Shown here piece after piece: positions 1-8,460 of a DNA stretch of 10,400 nt (its first letter is position 1; each line of letters starts with the position of its first letter). The translations under genes were made by a program, and so were the position numbers. Origin of the DNA: Fragilaria radians. Taxonomy: Eukaryota > Bacillariophyta > Fragilariophyceae > Fragilariales > Fragilariaceae. The notes below the pieces were generated by a model. It saw only the letters and a list, made by a program, of their open reading frames with translations. It made no database searches and was not told the origin of the DNA. The stretch covers positions 212,752 to 223,151 of the forward strand of contig CAAAJI010000048.1 of the NCBI GenBank assembly GCA_900642245.1. The letters run 5' to 3'.

Positions 1-958
1 GTCTTTGAAACTTAGTATCGGATCATCCTCATCAGCATGATATTAAAAATATCATACTAAATAACTATCTTTGGATTGCTAATCCTGATCGTGATGATAG
101 TAAGCCTCATCCTCTTTGATGGCTTTGAAGCTGCAATAATGCAACCCATCCACATTCTATGAATAATAGTTATTCAGGGTGATCAAGGTAAAGTCGAATG
201 TCACGTTTTCTGCTTTGGTGCTTCCAATTGCAGTACCGCACAGTGGGTTTTCACAGGTCAAAATGCATCCAAATACATTAGAAAGTGAATTTTGAATGTA
301 CTCCAGGCAGTAACTTAGTGCTACTATTTCCATGACATTGATGATATAATTCATGTGGTGAATATAATTCACTAAATAAAATGAATTAAAATGCTGAAAA
401 ATAATTCATTAGAGTATTAATTTAAATGATGTCTTTCTCATTAGGTAAGATATTTGGCCGTAATTTATAGTTACCATTGCCATACCATTTGTTTTGTGCT
501 TACATAGGAAAAGTTCCCAATGCAAGGCTTTTGGAGTTATTTCTAAATTAATAATAGTGTTGTCAACAGCTATCAAAGCATTATATTTTATCTTTAATTG
601 TGAGGAAAAACCTCTCTGTTGCCGTTGAGGATAGCTGCAAAAATTAAACCAATAAAAAAAAATCACGTCATGTAATTCCTTCGATTTGACAATAAATCAT
701 ATATCATTCAACTAACAAGTGTTTTTTCCTTCACAAGTCAAGAGTAAGGACATAAAGTCAACAAAGAGTCTAAGCTAAGTTGGATACAATCTGGCCGTAA
801 GTTGTCATTGCCCCAATCCATCTGCAATATCTTTTGACTGTATAAGTCGCTAATGGCAACGGGGGCAAAATCAAAAGAGTTTATGTGAGTACCAAAGTGA
901 CAAGAAGAAAAAGTAAAGTGATTACCATTTCGAAACATAATTTATAGTTGTATTAACT
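1..958. other. Region without a recognised gene
   Basis: No product could be assigned to this stretch on either strand. The minus strand has three short open frames (about 157-372, 409-666 and 738-938), none resembling a family I know. The middle one has some exon character: just before it, at 635-660 on the minus strand, a T-rich tract ends in a CAG that would make a plausible 3' splice site, followed by an open frame from 634 down to the stop at 409. The frame at 157-372 contains three clustered cysteines, but the stretch continuing toward position 1 has stops in all frames. This could be a decayed or multi-exon minus-strand gene, or chance AT-rich open frame. Confidence 0.3.
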
Positions 959-2110
959 ATGATTTTGTCAAAAGGACTCGTGAGATTGCATTTCCATTTA
1001 ACAACCATCAGAGGAAGCGTCGCAACCCAGAGACCAAGTTTTCAACCTGATGAGGCATATCACAATTTCCAGAGTGACTACCACTTTGATTTACCAAGGA
1101 ATCGCTCAACACCATTACCCAAGAAAAGGATGTTTAGTCCATGTCTTGTATTGAATAACATTAGTTACTCTGATTGTTTGTTTTTCAATGCATCAACTAA
1201 TGCAGCAGATGACCTAAGTGCTTCCCTTGAACCAAAAGGTTCTGCTTGCATTGATAACATTGACATTTGGTGTTCCAGCATATGCTTTTTGAGATTATTT
1301 CAAGTTATCAGACTATACGCTGCCAAGTTTGTTGAGGAATTTGCTGCAATCATCTCTGATCTTTATGGAGATGAATTTCTTTGCTCTCCATCCACTGATG
1401 AACTTAAGCAGAAAAGAGGTGTAAAAAATTGATGACATGTTCGATTCCCGTGATTGCATACAAGCAAGATGGAAGAATTGTCCACTAGCATTGCAAGGTA
1501 CTTACCAAACTGGTAGGTACTCCCCTCGACCCACAGTGGTAATGGAGGCAGTCTGTGATTACCATTTTTGGTTCTGCCATGCATCCTTTGGATATGTTTG
1601 TTCATTGAATGACCTCAACATCTTGAATCACTCTCATTTTCTTGACAGCTTGTTGGATGGTTGCTTTGCAAAAACGGAAAAGGAAGTAATTATAGTTTAT
1701 CATGGCGGATGTCGATCCAAACTTTTCACGATTGTTCAATCTTTTCTCAACAAAAGTACTATACGGTCTGGCAGGAAAGTGATATGAAAGATTTTGAACG
1801 AGCATTTGTTGTCTCAAATTGAGTTATGGGAGGAGATGCACATGTTTGGCGTGATCCATTTACAAGCATAAATCATGACAAGGATGATGACATAAACGAG
1901 CAGTTTATGATGAGCAATCATGATGGCAGTGTAAACACTACTGTCATCTATGAGCAATGCTGGATTGGAAAACTAAATCCTCTCAATCAAGAAAGCATCC
2001 TAAACTATCAGGAACACTGGAAAGGATTGGACAATGTATCCGAGCCCTTGCGACAAATCATGAAATGTGAAGAAAATTCAGATTTAATTAGTGAAATAAG
2101 TTATCTATAA
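959..2110 (+). pseudogene. Broken PIF/Harbinger-type transposase (plant-transposon DDE family)
   Basis: This is the remains of a DDE endonuclease that would excise and reinsert a Harbinger-type DNA transposon. The coding sense moves between frames. An N-terminal part lies in frame 2 (959 to about 1238), frame 3 follows from 1239 with a stop at 1290, and frame 2 returns at 1319 (AAKFVEEF, then a Y-G-D-E-F-L-x-S-P stretch) with a stop at 1430. Frame 3 from 1437 carries the most recognisable block: SRDC followed by RWKNCP, then V-x-E-A-V-x-D-Y, HASFGY and SLNDLNIL. A DPNFSRLF piece sits in frame 1 near 1714-1737, and YTVWQE...FERAF in frame 2 from 1760, interrupted by TGA at 1820. The C-terminal part runs to 2110 and includes a W-x-x-L-D-N-x-x-E-x-L-R-x-I-M stretch typical of the tail. 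The likely catalytic D (SRDC), D (SLND) and E (FERAF) are all still present. The usual C-I-I-L-H-N-M block is not evident. With at least four frame changes and two internal stops it cannot make a functional protein. The family call is from remembered motifs. No terminal inverted repeats or target-site duplication were identified, so the element ends are unknown. Confidence 0.85.
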
Positions 2111-2144
2111 CAAATGTGACCACTTCTTCTGTAGAATCATTCTT

Positions 2145-2342
2145 TTAGACCCTTTCTCTGCAATGTTCTTGCAAATGTTTTTGGATCCTCTCTTTCCCCA
2201 AACTTACCTCAACGTCAGAACAAGTAGAGTCGACATCATTGGTGACAGCAACGGTCTTTGTGCGAGCCTGCTTGTGTGGATCTTGAGGCAAAACCTTCCT
2301 CTTTCCAGTAGGCAAATTACCAGATCCTTTCCTACAATCTTC
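2145..2342 (-). pseudogene. ATG-less protein-like frame, possible exon or gene fragment
   Basis: On the minus strand an open frame of 65 codons runs from just after a stop at 2343-2345 to a stop at 2145-2147. It has no initiator methionine. Its composition is protein-like: an early basic stretch (TGKRK), then DPHKQARTK, then an acidic and serine-containing segment. A consensus 5' splice site (GAG|GTAAGT) sits inside it with the GT at 2206-2207, so the exon could end there. I do not recognise the product. It may be a fragment of a mobile-element protein or an exon of a lost gene; chance cannot be excluded. Confidence 0.25.
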
Positions 2343-2470
2343 CTAGACTGTTTCAACAATCTAGTGGGGACCTTCAAGCGCATAGAAAGAAAATAAATAA
2401 CTAAACATCAACAATATACATCTTTCCTTTTTTATAGACTATTCAATTTGTCTTGCAGGCCAAAAAGGGT

Positions 2471-2553
2471 AAATTCAAATAGTCCAAAAGGAGTAAAAGG
2501 TTACATTTTTGCCAATAATATGCTCTCTTGGTCAAAATGGACTTTTTGAATTT
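2471..2553. repeat. Imperfect inverted repeat (16-bp arms, 51-nt loop)
   Basis: The left arm AAATTCAAATAGTCCA at 2471-2486 matches the reverse complement of 2538-2553 at 15 of 16 positions. Just outside, TTGCAG at 2453-2458 and CTGCAA at 2555-2560 are also complementary, but with unequal offsets. The sequence may be a fold-back relic of a small non-autonomous element or a hairpin in a transcript. No target-site duplication was recognised. Confidence 0.5.
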
Positions 2554-3044
2554 TCTGCAAAAAAAGGAACATTACCCTATAGAGAAAGTTGTTTCATGTT
2601 TTTATCCCTGACATCCTACATTAGACAAAGCTCAAGGAAGATTAACGAAGGTATTGTGTTGGGTATTTTAAGGCATGCATTTTTTTGAGTTACTCGATAC
2701 TGACACTATTCTAGATGAATTTTTAGATATTTCCTTGCCGAATCACATGTATTGTTGCCATTTGATATCGGATTGGAAGACTTGGAAAATCTGATCTCGA
2801 ATTCAACGGAGATTGTTCTCCGGGAAAACCAAATTCTACATGCGTTGTAATTTTGTCGACTTCTGCCTAAAGTGTCCGTTGAATACGTTCATATATGAGT
2901 TCTGAGTATTTAATCTCAGAAAACGTTCCAATATGGGTACTCAAATAGCACATTCATTCTAACACAGAATTTTTCCATTTGAAGATCCGTCACAACCCCT
3001 CTATCAGATAATACCTTGTCTTATAATTTGCACTATCGAAGAGA

Positions 3045-3809
3045 ATGACGCCAATCGTAATCTCACCGCCCTCTGATATAGTTAGTAAAGTGTATGATAT
3101 TGTGAAGTCTGAACCGGGTCTTATCGAAACCTATCGAAAGACATGTTCACTCTCCAAAGACGCTGCTGACAAAGTAGCCAAAGCGTACGCGCAATTCTTG
3201 ACTCTCAAGGTGGTGATGGATGATTTCGAGGATAGAATGCTGGTACCCCCTGGCCTTATTGAAGATCTTTGGTCCATTCATATTCTCACGACGTCTTGCA
3301 ATTACAAAGCGTCGTGTGAAAAGATTTGTGGTAAAATCATCCATTACGATCCATGCTTTAAGGACAATGAAGACTATTATTTTGGTCGTCTGACAAAGAA
3401 TATAGCGACTATGAGATTTGGAAATGAACTTGATCCTGTAACTTGGACTTACTCTTTCGAAGAAAAGGATGCAAGAGAAGCAGCGGATGCCTTGTTAAGA
3501 GCTCAGCATCGATCATCGTCGATTCCTAAGTTAAATTTGGGGTCTATTGGACTTGTCACGGAGGAAGATGACGAAATCGAGATGGTTCCCGAAATCAAGG
3601 AAGAAAGAGAGGAACCAGAGATTTTTTATGTAGGGAAGAAGGTAAAGCCAAAGCCAGAAGCTTCGATGAAACTCAATTACATGAGATATTATACAGACAA
3701 AGGCAAACCTACGGAAGGACGAGACACTTTTGAAACTGGCGAATTCGAAACAGCTTCAGATGCAAGAATACCCCCTATACCTCAAGAAGTAATATTGACA
3801 TATGAATGA
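3045..3809 (+). CDS. GRDP/DUF1399-like conserved protein, 254 aa
   Basis: This intact single-exon gene starts at the first ATG of the frame and ends with TGA at 3807-3809. Residues about 40-135 resemble the N-terminal domain of glycine-rich domain-containing (GRDP, DUF1399) proteins: a Y-x-x-F-L-x-L-K-V helix at 48-56, then V-P-P-G-L-I-E-D-L-W at 67-76, S-I-H-I-L at 77-81, a cysteine-containing helix ending in C-G-K-I-I-H-Y-D-P at 95-103, and an R-F-G-N-E-L-D-x-x-x-W segment at 124-134. In the family the central motif is usually W-H-x-H-(I/L)-L; here it is W-S-I-H, so the first histidine is replaced. Residues about 173-192 are strongly acidic and the last 60 residues are unfamiliar and charged. 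No signal peptide or membrane segment is visible, suggesting a soluble cytosolic or nuclear protein. Molecular function is unknown; plant relatives have been linked to stress and development. The glycine-rich part of the plant proteins is absent. The family assignment is from motif memory, with fair confidence. Confidence 0.72.
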   Translation: MTPIVISPPSDIVSKVYDIVKSEPGLIETYRKTCSLSKDAADKVAKAYAQFLTLKVVMDDFEDRMLVPPGLIEDLWSIHILTTSCNYKASCEKICGKIIHYDPCFKDNEDYYFGRLTKNIATMRFGNELDPVTWTYSFEEKDAREAADALLRAQHRSSSIPKLNLGSIGLVTEEDDEIEMVPEIKEEREEPEIFYVGKKVKPKPEASMKLNYMRYYTDKGKPTEGRDTFETGEFETASDARIPPIPQEVILTYE

Positions 3810-4673
3810 GGTTTCTTTGTCCTTGACAAGATACAGCACAAGATATTGTAACTCAAGAAAAAAGGAAAGAGAAGAAAGAGAATTTGACTTAATAGGAAAA
3901 CATATGTGTATATTTAGGAAGCTTTAATTATAAATGGATTTCCTTAGTTTGAGCGTAAAAATAAGCTGTATGGATAAATTCTACATTTCTATGTGCTTTT
4001 GTTGGACAAGAAATCCAAGATTGGAAACGACTTGTTGATGCTTATTGAAAGACATCCAAAAAGGGAAACATTGGAAAATTCTTTCATAGTCTTGTGATCA
4101 AGGCCTGCAGCAAAAACATATGAAGAAAAAATCTCTGGGCATCATATAAAATAGCGTTCTATTCACAATCGTCGAGACTGAAAATGTTGGTGATAAAACG
4201 AAGATAAACAGGAAGGATGTATGGTTATGATCGTAAAGGGAATTTGAATTCATAGATAAGCGTCAATGGCTATCATGATATGCATGAGAGTAGAATCTTC
4301 AACTAATTGTGGATACCATGGTGGAACTTTCAACTCTTGGTCAGTTTCATATTCAGGAAGAGGTGATCATGCTGCTCCAGCTCCAAATTTCAGATTACGT
4401 GTGATTAGGCAAGAAGATAAGGTATCTGCACCAATAGTTCTTAGCACGGCTTGATTGAACAAAGTGTATTTAAGAGAGAAAATTGTATATTGACCCAGTC
4501 AATTTCCCAGATAGAGAAAAAAGAAAAAGAGATTTTGGTCAAAAGTTAAACACTTGTGTGGATTCATAACATATAGGTAAATTTGATTGAACAGATGCTC
4601 TGATGAATGGTGTACTAGGTAGCAACATGTGTTGCATGCTCCAATTTAAGCACTAATGATGTTACAACAAAGT

Positions 4674-4693
4674 CTGCTCTAAGCTGCTCTAAG
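4674..4693. repeat. Perfect 10-bp tandem duplication
   Basis: CTGCTCTAAG occurs twice back to back at 4674-4683 and 4684-4693. Two copies only. It is consistent with replication slippage and has no evident function. Confidence 0.8.
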
Positions 4694-4824
4694 AATTTAT
4701 ACGAAATGTAAGTTATGATCTAATAAAGTTAATTTTACATTAGATCTCTTGCGAAATTGATGCCAACGTGTTCCATTGACCATGTGGTAGTTTTACACTT
4801 AGCCTCTAGGCTTTTATGATCTTA

Positions 4825-4902
4825 GATTCATAACCTAGATTTATGAATCATGAACCTTGATAGATTCCCCTTAGTTACTTGGGAATCTGGAATAATTATT
4901 CC
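4825..4902. repeat. Cluster of three short inverted repeats
   Basis: Three perfect inverted repeats follow each other within 78 bases. GATTCATAA at 4825-4833 pairs with TTATGAATC at 4841-4849 across a 7-nt loop. AGATTCCC at 4862-4869 pairs with GGGAATCT at 4881-4888 across an 11-nt loop. GGAATAATTATTCC at 4889-4902 is a 14-bp perfect palindrome, abutting the second hairpin. Such a run may fold in RNA or cruciform DNA, or may be part of an old terminal repeat or regulatory region. Confidence 0.7.
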
Positions 4903-5937
4903 TACTATATAGATGTGACGGTTCTGGAAAGATATTAAATGATCTTCTCATTTATAAGCAATATTAAAGCATCACTAAATTCAAATAAGACTATGTCTTT
5001 ATTGAATCTGTGGAAGGTATTGAGAGAATAGTTTACTATGTAGCTTATTCTAGATTTAGATGAGTGAATGTAAGCATATTGATTCTAGTATTATTTACTA
5101 TGTACTAACAATAACTCGGATGTCTCCAGTATTGGTACACCCACACATCTCTTAGTCTTTGTAACTTTTTAGCATTATTAGACTGTATTGCTTACAAGCT
5201 ATACGGTTAGGAATTATCTTAATGAACTTAACTCAAAGATATGTCAAAGTCAAGCATAGCATTATTGTTTCATCTTGTTTCCTTTATATCTTTTGATATT
5301 TCACTATTGGTAGTCTCAGGGATTTGGGAGGTGCATGATAAAAATAAGAGACTTGGTGAAGCTGAATGAACCAAATAAGCACTTGACCTTGGTAAGAGTT
5401 GTGTTGTAGGATAGAATTGATAAACTCTTGTTGATTAGGTTGATAAAGGGTTTTAAACACACAAAAAAAGACGATTTATAGACTCCAAAAAGAAACGAGA
5501 TGTTGCTATGCATTCACTAGCATTGTTTGGGCTAAACTTGTTAGTTTGGGCTTTTACATTGTCACAGGATTGCGAGAGTATATGTCTAGACTCATATTTT
5601 GGCTTTGCTTAAATGCCTTGGCAGGGCTTTGACTGAAGTCTTTTGTGCAATGAAATGAAACAGTTTATGCAGGAGTTTTTGCTGTTGTTCTGCTATTTAT
5701 CATGCACTCAGATTGTTATTCTATATTGTGAAATATTGTTGATTTTCTTTCTTTATATTCTCTACTCAGAATGCTAGAAGATAAGACTTCATGATAAACG
5801 TCCAAAATCCGATGTCAATTAAAAAAAGTTGGACAGGATTCGCTAAATGAACTGTCATCCAATGGGAAAAAGATGAAATTTCACTTGAGGAAGCTGGAAC
5901 GTTGACCTGTTCTAATTTTCCATTAGAGCATTATTAA

Positions 5938-7463
5938 ACTTCCAATGAACCAGCATCCATTAAATCAGAAACGAATAGATATTTTACAGAGGAACAAAAA
6001 CAACTTTTGCAATTGCTGGATAAATACGAACATCTAATTGATGAATCCATAGGGGAATTCCATATGGATCCCATAGGACTCACATTAAGCGATCCCAACT
6101 GCAAACCACTCCACGCAAGGCCATATACTGCGCCTAAAAGTTTGGAAGATGAGTTGAGGAAAGAGGTTGGCAGGATAGTAGAAATTGGGGGGTCCTTGTG
6201 GAGGACTATACTTCTGAATGGTCGTCACCTAGCTTGGAAAGTCCTAAAAAGATTGGTACCATACTGTTATTATCAGACTTTAGGAACGTAAACAGTCTGT
6301 TACGGCATTACCCATTCCCTATTCCAAAAAAAGGAGACATGATAAGATCAAGGGAAAGTTTCACGCATGCAAGTGCTCTTGATCAAAACATGGGATATTG
6401 TCAAATTAAATTGAATCCCACAGGCTTTTGCACTATTTTTTTTCTTGGCGAGAATACAAGTATAAACTTCTCAAAATGGGATTTAAATTGCACTTGATGT
6501 ATTTCAACAAGTTATGTCTAAACTTATGCAAAAATTGGAATATGTCGGAACTTGCCCAGATGACTTATTGATTCCAAGCAATAAATACTTCACGGTTCAT
6601 CTAATTAAGTTGGAAATGGTTCTGGCCAGACTCTCTGTGGTAGAAATACAGATTAATGCTGAGAAAACAAAGTTCCTCACAGATGAAATTGAGTATCTGG
6701 AATATTGGATTACTAGCAAATGAATCTAACCAGTAGACACAAAAGTGTAGGCTATTTTAAATATTAAACCACTCAGAAGGAACTTTGCCAATTCATTGGC
6801 ATTGTGATTATGACAGGGACATGTAGTAGTTCCATAGAAACAACTTATCAGCACCCTTAACTGAGCTTACGTCACGTAAAGCCAAATTCCAATTGCTCCC
6901 ACAACACACATCACAGCCTTTGAAAATGTCAAAAGGTTATAGGCTAGAAGTTTTATTACCTTACCCACATTTCAGCAAACCATGTCATCTTTACTCTGAT
7001 GCTTCCGATGGGGCTGCAATTATGCATATAATTAGCGTTTTATTCACGCAAACCTTAACCCAACCCTTTGCCATTATACCACAACAGAATACTTTTAATA
7101 GTGGAAACACGTAAAGAATATAAGCATAATGTGCTGAAACAAAGTCTTTACAGACCATCAAAAATAATACCTTCAACCTGTTAAAAGCTTCATATTGCGT
7201 TTTAAGCTGGCTTTTTATTCTGGAAGAATGTGGAGTTCAATGCCAATACCTCACAGACATGAAAACGTTTTTGCTGACACCTTGTCTAGATTAGGCATTG
7301 AGGAAGTTCCCCGACCTGTGGAGGAAATTTCTTCCTTACTTGATACAGCAGTAAAAAGCAACATTTCATTTTCCAATGCATGACAGCCTTAATTTATCAT
7401 GAGCAGCTGAAAATCAAAGGACTCAGGCTGCAAATAAGCCGCACTACTATACTACCCCTTTAA
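5938..7463 (+). pseudogene. Degenerate Ty3/gypsy retrotransposon pol fragment (RT and RNase H)
   Basis: This is the decayed middle of a Ty3/gypsy polyprotein. The first open piece (5938 to about 6186) carries the start of reverse transcriptase, with K-P-L-H-A-R-P-Y and the following helix. The sense then changes frame at a run of six Gs (6187-6192) and continues with DYTSEWSSP, L-S-D-F-R-N-V-N, the P-F-P-I-P-K motif and A-L-D-Q-N-M-G-Y, where the first catalytic aspartate is kept. A second change follows at a run of eight Ts (6436-6443) and a third near 6490, after which FQQVMSKLM and CPDDLL appear; the latter is the YxDD active site with its tyrosine and second position changed. After the stop at 6721 more stops and shifts occur. 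The linker to RNase H can be followed (Q-F-I-G-I-V, L-T-E-L-T-S-R-K-A-K-F), then the RNase H motif LYSDASD near 6990-7010 and D-T-L-S-R-L near 7278-7295. A short spacer-like piece (TALIYHEQL) extends to 7463. No integrase, protease, gag or long terminal repeats were recognised. It is inactive and old. Confidence 0.92.
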
Positions 7464-8460
7464 CATCTTGCCTCATGTCCAATATCAACACCAGCTTCTG
7501 ATAAACTCATTTTAGAAATTTCTATATATCTTTTCTTTTTATTTACTGTAACCTTTTTCATGCAAGATTTATCCATGTTTAGGGTGCTTGAGGGTTTCAG
7601 TGGGTAAGGATTTTTCAACAAACTGAAGTTTTTGAAATATTCTTGCCAATGGCACTTTTACGACTTCCTTTGAATACACCACTCAAGAAAAGTAATAGAT
7701 AAAGTATTCATTCGAAGCTGTTGTTCACTATCACGAGTTACTTTGTTGGATTTATTCTAATACAGAATGCTGTTGTTCACTATAACGAGTTACTTCGTTG
7801 GATTTCTTCTAATACAACTTCAAGAAACGTTTTCAGCATCATTGGACAACGCAATGCAATAATTGATAAAAGCTCTCTTTCTCCGTAAATTGAATCAAAC
7901 GAAGCCAAGATGAAATACGGCAGTAAAGGAATCAACGGTTATATATACGTCGATAAAGGAATCCTGGAAATTTCGTTCACTATGATGTCAATTTGATTTA
8001 ACAAGATGATCACGCAATGCATACGATATACAATCAAATAGCAAAATGCTATATCATTCTTATGACTAAGTTCAATATCAAATATGATCATTTTCATCAT
8101 GTCGTTAGGATTTACACTCAGTGTGACTATGGGAAACCTGGGTTTACATTCAACTATTAGAATTTAGGTATTTCAGACAAATTGATTTTTTTCTCTAATA
8201 CAAACGGAAACATACCATCACTTCGAAAATTGATCTCTATTCATTTGTATCTGATTCGCTGCGATTAATATGATTGGTAAGACTGCAAGTAATATCATTT
8301 CTGCAAAAGAGAACAAGTTTCATAATGCCTGCTACGAGAATTATTTTAGTATCCTCGAATAATTTATCATGAACAAGTTTTTCAGCTTCCATTGAAGTAA
8401 ATAGAAGAAAACTTTCAGCATTGTATGAAGTAAGCACCATCACATAATAAATCATACAAG
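7464..8460. other. Non-coding region with a tandem duplication
   Basis: No gene is supported. This stretch lies after the last recognisable retroelement sequence, and nothing resembling an integrase was found in it. A 52-bp tandem duplication lies at 7717-7816. The right end (about 8240-8460) should include the 3' UTR of the minus-strand gene ending at 8461. An 83-codon minus-strand open frame at 8237-8488 overlaps the end of that gene in another frame and has no family resemblance, so it is treated as chance. Confidence 0.5.
7717..7816. repeat. 52-bp tandem repeat, two copies
   Basis: The unit starting GCTGTTGTTCACTAT at 7717-7768 is repeated immediately at 7769-7816. The second copy aligns over 48 bases with three substitutions and then diverges. 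The difference level suggests an old local duplication. No function is visible. Confidence 0.85.

Larger units (their letters stand above)
2111..3044. other. Intergenic region between transposase remnant and GRDP-like gene
   Basis: No start-to-stop gene is supported here. A plus-strand open frame at 2163-2396 has no family resemblance and overlaps a more protein-like, ATG-less minus-strand frame at 2145-2342. An imperfect inverted repeat lies at 2471-2553. A small perfect 7-bp hairpin (TTCTGAG with CTCAGAA) lies at 2900-2921. The last few hundred bases should contain the promoter and 5' UTR of the gene starting at 3045, but no clear TATA or CCAAT box stands out. Confidence 0.5.
3810..5937. 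other. Long non-coding stretch with hairpins and a degenerate ORF
   Basis: No gene is supported over about 2.1 kb. Just after the 3045-3809 gene lies a purine-rich tract (about 3855-3890). A 62-codon plus-strand open frame at 4266-4454 resembles nothing I know and could be chance or a remnant. A 10-bp tandem lies at 4674-4693 and a run of short hairpins at 4825-4902. The 5305-5935 stretch sits directly upstream of the retroelement remnant, where gag and protease would be expected, but stops occur in all frames and no gag zinc knuckle or protease active-site motif was found. Confidence 0.5.

Noticed and set aside
1602..1817. Minus-strand open frame antisense to the transposase remnant
   Set aside because: It is antisense to the plus-strand transposase motifs and has no motif of its own.
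2163..2396. 77-codon plus-strand open frame
   Set aside because: No recognisable domain; its sequence is better explained as antisense to the protein-like minus-strand frame at 2145-2342.
4266..4454. 62-codon plus-strand open frame
   Set aside because: No family resemblance, no codon or context support, and length within chance expectation.
5302..5320. Possible primer-binding site (TGGTAGTCTCAGGG) after a CA dinucleotide, which would end an upstream LTR
   Set aside because: No matching second LTR was found downstream of the gypsy remnant, and I could not match the sequence to a specific tRNA 3' end.
5316..5513. Minus-strand open frame upstream of the retroelement
   Set aside because: It is low-complexity and hydrophobic with no family resemblance, and lies where decayed gag sequence may be expected.
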